DNA from: an uncultured Christensenella sp.
GTDB lineage: Bacteria > Bacillota > Clostridia > Christensenellales > UBA1242
Length of the DNA stretch: 33,642 nt
Assembly (NCBI GenBank): GCA_949294585.1
Contig: CASFHZ010000003.1
Coordinates: forward strand, 1-33,642
Direction: 5' to 3'
This document shows, piece by piece, positions 7,764 to 18,000 of this stretch (positions within the stretch are counted from its first letter, which is position 1; the number at the start of each line of letters is the position of its first letter). A model generated the notes under the pieces. The model was not told the origin of the DNA. It ran no database searches and worked only from the letters and a program-made list of their open reading frames with translations. A program made the position numbers and the translations under genes.

Positions 7764-10700
7764 TTAATCATTAAAGTCATCAAACTCATCAAACAAGTTA
7801 TCAACATCAATATTGTTTTCATTATTCAAATCTTCTTGTGTAATAACATCACTGTGTTCTGCATTGTTGTTATCAAAATCAATACTTACATCTTTAAGTT
7901 CTTCTTCAACTTCGTGACCAAGGTTTGGAGTATCCAAATCATCATTAGATAGTTCTTGAATTGATATTTCAGTGTTGTCCTCAGTTAATATTTTTACATC
8001 AAGTCCAAGTGATTGCAATTCTTTAATTAAAACTTTGAAGCTTTCTGGAATTCCAGGTTCTGCAATTGGTTGACCTTTAACAATTGCTTCATATGTTTTT
8101 GTTCTTCCAACAATATCATCAGATTTAACTGTTAATATTTCTTGAAGTATTGAAGATGCACCATATGCTTCAAGAGCCCAAACTTCCATTTCACCAAATC
8201 TTTGTCCACCAGACATTGCCTTACCACCAAGTGGTTGTTGTGTAACAAGAGAGTATGGTCCAGTTGAACGAGCGTGCATTTTTGAATCAACCATATGGTC
8301 AAGTTTTAACATATACTTGTAACCAACAGTTGCAGGGTGATCAAATGGTTCACCAGTTCTTCCATCATATAGTTGAATTTTTCCATCAGCTGGGAAATTG
8401 TTTGCAATAAGAAGTTGTTTAATTGAATCGGCATTAGCACCGTCAAAAACTGGTGTTGCAACTTTCCAACCCAATGTTCCTGCAACAAGTCCAAGGTGAA
8501 CTTCAAGAACCTGACCAACGTTCATACGAGATGGAATACCTAGTGGGTTAAGAACAATGTCAAGTGGTTGACCGTTTGCCATAAATGGCATATCTGCTTC
8601 TGGCAATACTCTTGAAACAACACCTTTGTTTCCGTGACGACCAGACATTTTATCACCAACAGAGAGTTTTCTTCTTTGTGCAACATACACTTTAACAAGC
8701 ATATTAACACCAGCATCTAACTCATCTTTATTTTTTCTTGAGAACACTTCAACATTAACAACAACACCACCTCTACCATTTTTAACTCTTAGTGATGTGT
8801 CCCTAACTTCTCTTGCCTTATCACCAAATATTGCACGAAGCAATCTTTCTTCTGGTGTTAGGTCTGTTTCGCCTTTTGGTGTAACTTTACCAACCAAAAT
8901 ATCTCCTGCTCTAACCTCTGTTCCAACACGAACAATACCTCTTTCATCAAGGTTTTTAAGAGCTTCTTCACCAAGGTTAGGAATATCTCTTGTTATTTCT
9001 TCATCGCCTAGTTTTGTTGAACGACAAGGCATTTCTTCAACTTTTAGTGTTATAGATGTGTAAACATCTTCCTTTACTATTCTTTCACTAATCAAAATAG
9101 CGTCTTCGTAGTTGTATCCTTCCCAGTTCATATAACCAACAAGAACATTTTTACCAAGAGCAAGTTCTCCGTTTTGTGTTGTGTAGCCGTCTGCTAACAA
9201 ATCGCCAACTTTAACTCTTTGACCTTTAACGCAGTTTGGTTTTTGGTTGTTACAAGTGTCTGCATTTGTCTTTTTAAATTTAATTAATTTATAAACATCT
9301 TCTTCACCGTTATCGGTTAGAACTTTAATGTAGTCACCACTAACATATGTTACAGTACCTTCTCTTTTTGCAGTAATCATATCACCACAATCTTGAGCAA
9401 CAGGTCTTTCCATTCCAGTTCCAACAATTGGAGCTTCTGGTCTTAAAATAGGAACAGCCTGACGTTGCATATTTGAACCCATAAGTGCACGGGCAGAGTC
9501 ATCGTTTCCAAGGAAAGGAATTAATGCAGTTGCTGCAGAAATAAATTGTCTTGGAGAAACATCAACCAAATCAACCATTGATTTTGGAACTTCAACAATT
9601 GCATTTCTATATCTGCAAAGAACACGGTCGTTTACAAATCTGTTGTTTTCATCAAGAGGTTCAACTGCTTGTGCAATATAGCAATTGTCTTCTGCATCAG
9701 CCATATAATACTCGTATGAGTTAGAAACAACTCCTGTTTGTTTGTCAACTTTTTTATATGGTGTTTCCATAAAACCATATTCGTTTATTTTTGCATAAGA
9801 TGCAAGTGTGTTAATAAGACCAATACTTTGACCTTCTGGTGTTTCGATAGCACATATTCTGCCATAGTGTGTGTAGTGAATATCACGAACTTCAGCAGAT
9901 GCTCTTTCCTTCTTTACACCTCCAGGACCAACAGCAGAGAATTTTCTCTTTTGTGTTAAACCACTAAGTGAGTTAATTTGGTCCATAAGTTGAGAAAGTT
10001 GAGATTGAGCAATAAAATCTTTTAATGATTTATTAACAGGTCTTGGATTTACAATTTGTGTTGGTGTAACTTCGCTTAGTTCTTTACCTTGCAAAGTTTC
10101 TTTTATGTTTGCACCAAGTTTTTTAACACCTGCTCTAAATGCATTTCCAATAAGTTCTCCAACAGAAGCAACCCTTTTGTTTGACAAGTGGTCGATGTTA
10201 TCAACATCTCCAATTCCCTCAATTAAATCAAGATAATAACTTATTGTTGCCAAAATGTCGTCCATTGTTAATGTTGTTATCATTAACTCTTTTGCATTTG
10301 CTTTAATTGCTTCCAAACGCTTTTCTTTTGTTTTGTTTTCTTTAAGTATTTGTACAAATTTTGGATAGTAAACATCTTCAAGAATACCCAATTCTTTTTC
10401 ATCGCAAGGGAAAACTTTGCTTAATTTAACACGATTGTTTCCTCTAATTAAGTGATGTCTTCCGTTAAGTTCAACATAAACTTCGTTAATTCCACTGTCT
10501 TGAATTTGTCTTGCAACTTCAGCACCAATTGTTTCGCCTGCTTTAACAACAACTTCATCATCAATAACAATGTTTTGAGCACTCTTTAACCCTGTTATTC
10601 TTGTTGCAATTGAAAGTTTTTTGTTCATTTTGTATCTACCAACACGATTAATGTTGTAGTATGCATCTGTGAAGAATAACAAATTAATGTAATTTCTTGT

Positions 10701-11456
10701 GCTTTCAGCAGAAGGAACATCGGCAGGTCTTGTTTTTCTTGCAAGTTCAATTAATGCTTCATCTTGAGTTGTTTGAGGTTCTTTTTCAATGACTTGCTTA
10801 ATTAATCTGTGGCCACCAAACATATTGATTATTTCATCATTTGTGTAACCAAAGCACTTTAAGAAAATGCCAAGTGTTATTTTGTAACTTCTATCAAGAA
10901 CAATTTTTAGAACTTCATTTGCACCTTGTTCTATTTCCACCCACATACCGTGATTTGGATAGATTTGACCTCTTAGTGTGGAATTGTCATCTTTATCTCT
11001 TGTGAAATAAACACTTGGAGAACGGGTAACTTGACTTACAACAACTCTTTCAATTCCATTAAATATAAAAGAACCTTGGTCTGTCATAAGTGGAATATCT
11101 CCAAGATAAACTTCTTGGTCAATTGCTTCACCACTATCTTCAATAACAAGTCTTGTTTTTACTTTTAATGGGAAAGAATATGACAAACCTCTTCTTATGC
11201 ATTCTCTTATGTCATATTTTGGTTTTTCTGTCATATCAACATCAAGAAAATATAACTTTGCCTTACCACTATAATCGGTGATAGGTGAAAGTTCTTGCAA
11301 GATTTCATAAATACCCTTGTTCAAAAATTCATCATATGCCTTTTTTTGAATGTCAAGCAAGTTAGGCATTTCTGCTATTTCGTCTAGTTTTGCGAAAGAA
11401 TATCTTTCGTTTTTACCACATTTAATTTTTTTAAGTGCTGGCATTGATTGTTGCAT
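7764..11456 (-). CDS. rpoB: DNA-directed RNA polymerase subunit beta
   Basis: Second-largest catalytic subunit of RNA polymerase. With the first in-frame ATG (11468) it would be 1234 aa. However, AAGGAG directly abuts that ATG, so I prefer the ATG four codons in (11456), 12 nt from AAGGAG; neither spacing is ideal. Residue numbers here count from 11468. Visible landmarks are the rifamycin region (about 489-517), the NYEDA acidic pair (786-790), GDKMSGRHGNKG (938-949) and GGQRFGEMEVWALEAYGA near 1087. The rifamycin region differs from E. coli RpoB at several sites: Leu494 (F514), Ile498 (N518), Ser500 (P520), Gln506 (H526) and Val513 (L533). Ala540, Gln547 and Ser548 replace normally conserved P560, P567 and N568. 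The C-terminal ~70 residues form an acidic tail. No rplL lies upstream. Confidence 0.99.
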   Translation of the reverse strand: MQQSMPALKKIKCGKNERYSFAKLDEIAEMPNLLDIQKKAYDEFLNKGIYEILQELSPITDYSGKAKLYFLDVDMTEKPKYDIRECIRRGLSYSFPLKVKTRLVIEDSGEAIDQEVYLGDIPLMTDQGSFIFNGIERVVVSQVTRSPSVYFTRDKDDNSTLRGQIYPNHGMWVEIEQGANEVLKIVLDRSYKITLGIFLKCFGYTNDEIINMFGGHRLIKQVIEKEPQTTQDEALIELARKTRPADVPSAESTRNYINLLFFTDAYYNINRVGRYKMNKKLSIATRITGLKSAQNIVIDDEVVVKAGETIGAEVARQIQDSGINEVYVELNGRHHLIRGNNRVKLSKVFPCDEKELGILEDVYYPKFVQILKENKTKEKRLEAIKANAKELMITTLTMDDILATISYYLDLIEGIGDVDNIDHLSNKRVASVGELIGNAFRAGVKKLGANIKETLQGKELSEVTPTQIVNPRPVNKSLKDFIAQSQLSQLMDQINSLSGLTQKRKFSAVGPGGVKKERASAEVRDIHYTHYGRICAIETPEGQSIGLINTLASYAKINEYGFMETPYKKVDKQTGVVSNSYEYYMADAEDNCYIAQAVEPLDENNRFVNDRVLCRYRNAIVEVPKSMVDLVDVSPRQFISAATALIPFLGNDDSARALMGSNMQRQAVPILRPEAPIVGTGMERPVAQDCGDMITAKREGTVTYVSGDYIKVLTDNGEEDVYKLIKFKKTNADTCNNQKPNCVKGQRVKVGDLLADGYTTQNGELALGKNVLVGYMNWEGYNYEDAILISERIVKEDVYTSITLKVEEMPCRSTKLGDEEITRDIPNLGEEALKNLDERGIVRVGTEVRAGDILVGKVTPKGETDLTPEERLLRAIFGDKAREVRDTSLRVKNGRGGVVVNVEVFSRKNKDELDAGVNMLVKVYVAQRRKLSVGDKMSGRHGNKGVVSRVLPEADMPFMANGQPLDIVLNPLGIPSRMNVGQVLEVHLGLVAGTLGWKVATPVFDGANADSIKQLLIANNFPADGKIQLYDGRTGEPFDHPATVGYKYMLKLDHMVDSKMHARSTGPYSLVTQQPLGGKAMSGGQRFGEMEVWALEAYGASSILQEILTVKSDDIVGRTKTYEAIVKGQPIAEPGIPESFKVLIKELQSLGLDVKILTEDNTEISIQELSNDDLDTPNLGHEVEEELKDVSIDFDNNNAEHSDVITQEDLNNENNIDVDNLFDEFDDFND

Positions 11457-11485
11457 AGTTTTATCCATCTCCTTAAATTAGATTT

Positions 11486-11505
11486 AAAGAAGCACATACT
11501 TCTTT
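11486..11505 (-). promoter_or_regulatory. Hairpin in the rpoB leader just upstream of the ribosome binding site
   Basis: A 7-bp stem (AAAGAAG 11486-11492, CTTCTTT 11499-11505) with a 6-nt loop lies about 12 nt upstream of AAGGAG in the rpoB mRNA. It has no terminal T run, so it is not an obvious terminator. It may affect translation initiation or mRNA stability. A stem this short is weak evidence. Confidence 0.3.
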
Positions 11506-11543
11506 TTAACAATTTGCTAATTGTTCTCATAACGCAAAAATAA

Positions 11544-11584
11544 CAAGCAAAATTTACACAGAACTTCCCCGTGTTTTATGCTTG
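11544..11584 (-). promoter_or_regulatory. Two-tier hairpin in the rpoB 5' leader
   Basis: In the minus-strand transcript an outer 6-bp stem CAAGCA/TGCTTG encloses an internal loop and an inner stem ACACGG/CTGTGT, which includes one G-U pair and has a 7-nt loop. It lies about 75-115 nt upstream of the rpoB start, inside the predicted ~180-nt leader. This placement suggests a cis-regulatory RNA element for the rpoBC operon, which here lacks the usual upstream rplJ leader control. I do not recognise it as a named riboswitch or ribosomal-protein leader. Confidence 0.35.
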
Positions 11585-11649
11585 TATTTTACAATATTAA
11601 ATTAGAATATTTGAATTTTAATCACTATTTGAACAATATTCCTTGAGAA

Positions 11650-11678
11650 AGTATATATTTTTAAATTAAATTTGTCAA
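11650..11678 (-). promoter_or_regulatory. Near-consensus sigma-A promoter of rpoBC
   Basis: Minus-strand TTGACA (11673-11678, a perfect -35), 17-nt spacer and TATACT (11650-11655). Predicted start is near 11643, giving a leader of about 175-190 nt before rpoB. A dedicated strong promoter fits the separation of rpoBC from the ribosomal-protein genes. Confidence 0.8.
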
Positions 11679-11781
11679 CATAATTACCAAAAATATTTTG
11701 TATTTTTTTATAATTTTTGACCAAAAACACAATATGTAAACATAAATATATTCACTAAATTAACATTTTATTATATAAAAC

Positions 11782-11810
11782 AAAAAACGAGAGGAACTTA
11801 TTCCCCTCGT
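11782..11810 (-). terminator. Rho-independent terminator downstream of the giant-gene operon
   Basis: On the minus strand ACGAGGGGAA, TAAG loop, TTCCTCTCGT, then TTTTTTG and TTTT. The one imperfect position is a G-U wobble in minus-strand RNA but an A-C mismatch in plus-strand RNA, so the minus strand is the functional one. It lies about 210 nt beyond the stop of the giant lipoprotein gene, on the far side of the 153-bp palindromic element. Confidence 0.75.
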
Positions 11811-11834
11811 CATTAGTGTTAGGACCAAATAAAA

Positions 11835-11987
11835 TTAGACTGCCGAAAAACAAGTGAGGCGAGGCTCGTAAAATACCCAAAAGCAGGAGTTTAGTTACCT
11901 AAATGACTGTTTTTGGGTGTTTTACAGTAAACAAAGCAAGAAAAAATTTTCTAATTTTTTCGGTCACGCCGTTTTTCGACAGTCTAA
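11835..11987. mobile_element. 153-bp palindromic element with 17-bp terminal inverted repeats (MITE-like or structured RNA)
   Basis: Left end TTAGACTGCCGAAAAAC (11835-11851) and right end GTTTTTCGACAGTCTAA (11971-11987) are inverted copies with one mismatch. Inside, GTAAAATACCCAAAAGCAG (11868-11886) pairs over its full 19 bp with 11907-11925, counting two G-U wobbles in plus-strand RNA. A small TTTAG/CTAAA hairpin caps this stem. The element contains no ORF. It includes locally GC-rich patches (GTGAGGCGAGGCTCG) unlike the surrounding AT-rich spacer. A TA dinucleotide sits just inside each extreme end (TTAGACTG ... CAGTCTAA), compatible with a TA target duplication as made by IS630/mariner-type transposases. 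That is inference, since no transposase or second copy is in this window. Confidence 0.5.
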
Positions 11988-12010
11988 CGAGGGGAATTTA
12001 TTCTCCCTCG
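11988..12010 (-). terminator. GC-rich hairpin just after the giant lipoprotein stop, without a U-tract
   Basis: Minus-strand CGAGGG and CCCTCG arms extended by GAA/TTC with one bulged A, starting 8 nt beyond the TAG stop at 12019-12021. It closely resembles the terminator hairpin at 11782-11810, but the poly-U is replaced by the start of the 153-bp element. It may be a disrupted original terminator or a duplicated flank, and may still stabilise the mRNA 3' end. Confidence 0.45.
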
Positions 12011-12018
12011 CTTTCTTT

Positions 12019-15000
12019 CTAATTTGTCATAACTACCCCTTGTGTTTGAACATTGATATATCCATAACATTTATCTGGAGTTTGACTATTGAATGAGAAT
12101 GCTTTGCCATTTATTAAAATGTCATAGTTTAAGTTGTCATCAAAATTAATATTTTCGGTGTTTAAACCTTTATAATTTAACCAACTTAAATATGTGTTAA
12201 ATTCTTTTGCAATACCATTATCATCTAAGCCATTTCTCAAATTAGAAATTGTTAAATTAATATTTGTGTAGATATCAATTTTGTTTGTGCTTTGTGAACT
12301 TGAAAGTGTAATTTTGCTTGCCCAATAAGAACTTGAAGCAACATTTTCGTATCCACCAATTAGTCCACCAGCCCAAACATTGTAATTTATACTATCAGCA
12401 TCAATTCCACTTGTGCCATAAACACTTATAGTTTTTGATGTTAAATTTGTGTATAGTTTGATATCCTTAAAACTTAATTTGTTGTTTTCCAATGCTTCGC
12501 CGTCAGTGTTGTAGCCACTTATAACACCAATTAAACCACCAACATAAACATCAATCGTTGAAGTGTCGGTTGCTGGTTTATTTAATTGCAATGTTACATA
12601 ACTATCAGTTGAACCAACGATTATGTTTGACATTATCACATTAACATTTGCAGTTTGATTTGCAACAAGTTCTCCAACAACTGCACCAACTGCTTGTCTT
12701 GCTTGAACATCGCCATAAACATAGCAATTTTCAAATGTTGCACTTTGAAGAACTTTTCCTGCAATACCTCCAACAACTTTAACTGTTAGTGATTTATCAA
12801 CAACAACATTTTCATATATAGTGCAATTGCTTATTGTTCCATTTCTTACTATTCCTGCAATTCCACCAATTGCAATAGGTATTCTTGGCTCTAGTTTAAA
12901 CAGGTCATAACCTTCAACATCTTCACCTTGTTCAACTACCACATTTGTCAATTTACCTCTTACATCACCTGCAATTAAACCACCATATGCACTTGCTCTT
13001 ACAAAGTTTTTGTCTGAGTAGATTGGCATTAATGTTATGTCGCTAACTTCAACATTTCTTCCAATTCCACCAAACATTAAACCACTAACCATTCCTATTG
13101 AAGCAACTTCGCTATTTATGCTAACTCTTTGTAATTTGCCTTGTCCTCCAACATAGCCAATAACTCCACCAGAATATGCAACCTTGCTGTTGTCACCACC
13201 AATTTCTTCATATAAAATTTCGTTTTGTGCACTTTCCGATGTCCAGTCACTGCCCATATATGTTAAGTATGCATTTGCAGAAGCAGAAGATGATATGTTT
13301 TGAATGTCAAATGCTGAATTTGTTATTCCAAACACACCTCCAACAATATCTCTACCCAAAATTACAATTCCATCACTGTTTTGTGAGTATCCATCAACTG
13401 TTATGTTGTAAACATATGCTCTTTGAACCGTTCCCGCAACTGTACCAACATTATATGCATTAGGCAAGTTGATGTATTTTGGTACAAAAGTTAGGTTTTG
13501 AATTGTTGCATATGTGCTAGAATTTCCTATTTGAGCAAAGAAGCCACCACTGTATAAACTTTCATTTGTGTTTATTGAAAATCCAGAAATTTTAAGCCCA
13601 TTTCCCTCAATATATCCTGTTATTACAGTTCTATACAAATTGCTAACAACAACACCTTCACTTGAATAATCAATATCTCTAACAATTCTATAATTTAAAG
13701 AGTTCTCATCTTTGTATGAACCATTAATTATTTCTGCTTCTAGTTGTGTTGCCGAATATATAATAATTGGGTTATATATTGAACCTTCGCTTGCGTATAT
13801 GCTTTCAATTGGTTTATAGGTATAAATAATTTCTCCTGTTTCTTCGTTTACATTTGATGTGTCAATTTCAACTTTGCTATAAGCCAACAAATTTGCAGAA
13901 ACAAGTTGAGGTCTGTTTGCAACAAATTGTTGCACTGTGCCGTTATATACATAACTTTCACAAGCAATATATTTGCTGTATTCAAATTCTGATGGGTTTA
14001 TTGTATCTGAAACATTATAGGTTTTTGAATCATTATCTGTTGGATAGAACCACACACCTTTGTTTTTATCACCGTTTGTGTTAATGATAAACTCAGAGAA
14101 AAGTTTTTCGTTTTGTATTATGTTATTTTCAACAACATATCCCGTTGCAAACTCTGCAAGAGTTGTTGCCCTAAGCACATCACTGCTTAAATTATCATTT
14201 GATTGATTTATGTTAACATTAAAGTTTGTATCTTTTAAGAAATAACAGTGTTCAATTATTGCATCAGTTGAATTTGTTATAAAGAATGGATAGTTTTCTG
14301 TGTCTTTATCACCAAGTTTTGATGTTGTGTAACACCTTGAAATTTGTCCATCATTAATGCACACAAATCCTGAGTTTCTTGAAGATGAAATAACAGGAAT
14401 ATTTGCATAACTATCGCTTATTTCGCCCGAATTGCTATATGCGAATGCACCTGCAATTGAAGATGCCCTAACAATGTAATCACCATCATCGGCATACATA
14501 TAAATAACACCTTCACTATATTTACCTTCTATGTAACTTAAAATAATTTTACCATTATTTATTGTTACAAATCCACCCGTTGAGTTATTTACATTTGTAC
14601 TTGAATTTCTTATTAAACTATTTGTTACATAACTGCTTGAAACGTGTCCGTTGTTAACTGCCACAAATCCTGCAAGGTTGGCTCCCGAGGACTCTATTTT
14701 TACACTAACTCTACAATTTGTTATATATCCATTATTTGTTCCAACAAAACCAGAAACATATGATGTGTTTGTTGCTGAAATTGAAGCAGAGTTTGTAACT
14801 TTTAGAGCAGTGTTAAGATTTGACATTGTAACCATACAGTTTGTTATGGTTCCGTTATTTTGTGCTGTTAAAAGTCCAAATATCAATGGTGATGTTGATG
14901 TTAAATTGTTAAATTCCATCATCACAGTGCCATTGCCTTGAATGTCTATTATTAAATTTTCTATGACTGTATCTTGATAAATTTGTTTAAACAAGCCAAA

Positions 15001-18000
15001 TTGATTTACATTTTGATAATTTCCATAATTACCTGTAAAAATAATTTTATTATTGTTTCCATCAAGTTTTTTAATGTCAACATCAATTGGATTAAAGTTT
15101 GATGGAATAACTATATCGTCCATAAGAACATAGTAATTTCCAGCACTCATATTAAGCAAATCTTCTAGGTCGTAAATAGGGAATGCCGATTCTTCTGATG
15201 TTCTTTGATTAACAACAACATTAAATTCTTTTATTTTTGTAATATCAACATCTTCATATTGTTCATTTACAACTTTAATGTATCCACCACTGTATTGCAA
15301 TGTTGCAGAAATACCAAATTGGAATAGGTTTTCTCCAACATAGTTTGGAATAACCTCAAAGTTTTCCTTTATTGTTACATACTGATTATCCAAAGTTGTT
15401 GTGCTAGTTAAAAATTCGTATGTATCAGAAACTTTATAATAGAATGTTGCATTTTCCTTTAAACTTTGTTTAAGTTGTTCAACTGCATTTTGTGCATTGC
15501 TTGAGTGTTCAATTTCAAGTTTATCAATCATATAATCTCTTATATCAACTGCATTTTTAACACTTAAAACCAAGTTGTTATCGCTAAACAATTCTTTAAT
15601 ATCCAAACTTTCCAAAACATATTCAACAACTGTACAAACAATAAATTTCTTTGAACTTTCAACTGTTTGTCCATTTACAACTCTTCTTCCATAATATGTA
15701 ATTGTGAAATCAACACCTTCTTGGTTTGATATATAGTTAATAGAATCAGAAATTTGCAAGTAGTATATTCCATTTTCTTTTGTTATTGTTCCATAAGGTG
15801 AATTGCATTCTATTACAATTTCATTTTCGTTGTATCCAACAGAAGAAACATTTAATGCATATGAATAACCTCTTGCAACATAATAACTTTTTGATGTTGA
15901 TGTTTCATCTTTTGCTTCTTTGTTTGAAATACTAACATCAATTGTTTTATTAATTGCAATAGTCAACACTTTTTGTTGTTGGGAATAAACAATTTCACCG
16001 TTTTCATTATAGAAATTAATGTTAAGAGTAACAGAATCGCCTTCAACAACATTTGTTGCCAATCTGTATAATACTTTTAAATCTCCACCTTTTATTGAAG
16101 ATTTCAAAACCCTAATTCCATTTGCTGTGAAATAGCCTTCTGATGAAACTATTGCTTGATCGGCGTTTTGATATTCTTGCAACAAACCAAATAAAACAAT
16201 TTTTCCACTTTGAATATTTGAGTCTGCGTTTGTTATTTCAATATATGAATAGTCTGCAAATTCTGGCATTACAACCGTTCTTAAAATATTGACTTCTCCA
16301 GCAGTTATTGTATCTGTTTCTTGCATTGTGTAACTTGTGTTATAAATAACATTTCCCTCTGGTGTTGAACCAATAACAATATTTTCATTGTCTGCGAACG
16401 AATAGTTTTTAACAATTACACTTGTTAATGGTTGAGATAGATAATTTACATTAAGAACTTTTATTGCCATTCCATCTGAACCACTGAAAATAAACTGATA
16501 TTCGCCTGTTCTAATTCTATTATCTGTATTCATTGATATTACATAATCAATATAATATTTGTTACTTTCACCACTCACTAAACTTGCATTGCTTTTTGTG
16601 ATGTTAAAATAGTATTGAATTGTACTATTATCGGTTATGTATTCACCTGTTTCTTTGTAACTTACATACAAACTTAAAACATCGTTTACATCATCAGTGT
16701 AGTATTCCACTCTCAACTTGATTGTGTCACTTGGAACAACTGTTACATTTATTTTATCCAATGAAATTGAATAAATGCCTTGTGTGTATTTCATAGTTAA
16801 TTCAAAGTTGGATTGGTCTTTTTCTGTAACAAAAACATAATCGCCATTAACTTTTGTCAAATATCTTTTGTCATTTTCTGCAACATTTAAGTATATATAG
16901 TATTCTATTTTTTCTTGTTCTGAATTTGAACTTCCATTTCCTGTTAAAATTATTGAACTTCCAGATTGTGTAATTTTTACATAGTCATTTCCAACAATTT
17001 CCAACTTAACATTTTGGTTTTCAACTGTTTCAATTATTGTATTTCCTGCACTAAATTCGCTTTGGAATTTTGGATAAACACTAAATGAATTTCTGTTGGA
17101 TAAACTAATTACATCTGTTTGTAGAATTGATGTGCCAATTCTGTCTGGAGTTGTGTAGAGTTCCAATCCTGAAATGTAATTTGTAACAATAACTCTTAAT
17201 GTTATTTTATCATCATAGTTTAAAAGTGAAGTTATTGTTATTTCAACATAACCTGTTGAGTTTAAAACAAGTTGTCCTTGTGCAGATATTGATATAACTG
17301 ATGTTGCACTAGATTGCATACTAACTTCAACATTGTCATCAAAAATGTCACTTGGCAAATTTTGAGTGTTGTATTTTTCAATGTATGTTTGTTTTGTTGA
17401 ATCAACTGCCTTATAGTACATTAAAACAATAGTTTTGTTTGGATATTTTTCAATATTAAACAAAGAGTCTAGTGTTTGAATATTACTTCCGTTGTCGAAT
17501 TGTTTTCCAGTATAAGACAAACCACCTTCTTTTGTTTCAATTTGAACAATATCTCCGTAGTAGTTAGCCAAATTCATTGCAGTTCCATAAGTTACAACCG
17601 TTCTTTTGAAGTATGTTTCTGCAATGTTTTCTGTGTATGTTGGAGTTGATGTGTTTTTTGCATTCAAAATTGCATCGTATTTTGTTCCAAAGTTTGAAAT
17701 AATCAAAGATGCATCTTCGCCAATTTTTGTTCTTGTGTCAATTGCTTGAACTTTGTTATCTTCAATAACTCCAGCACTAACTTGACCAACTAAACCTGCA
17801 ACATAATCTTTGCCTCTAACAAAAACTCGTGCAGTGTTGTTTAAAATTTTACCGTTTTCTATTGCACCAACAAGTCCACCAACATTATCTTTTGAACCGA
17901 TGTCCACAATTCCAGAAACTAGCAAATTAACAATGTTTCCATTCTCGTTATATCCAACTGCTCCACCAACATACGATGCATTAATTGAGTTGTTTACAAC

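Noticed and set aside
8797..9063. Small open frames antisense to aspS, rpoB, rpoC and the giant genes (this is one example)
   Set aside because: They lie inside well supported genes, have no ribosome binding sites, and their low-complexity composition follows from the opposite strand.
12640..14900. Recurring short DNA similarities in the giant genes that might suggest a CRISPR array or tandem DNA repeats
   Set aside because: The periodicity is at the protein level (GLUG motifs with irregular spacing and divergent codons), without constant repeats or spacers.
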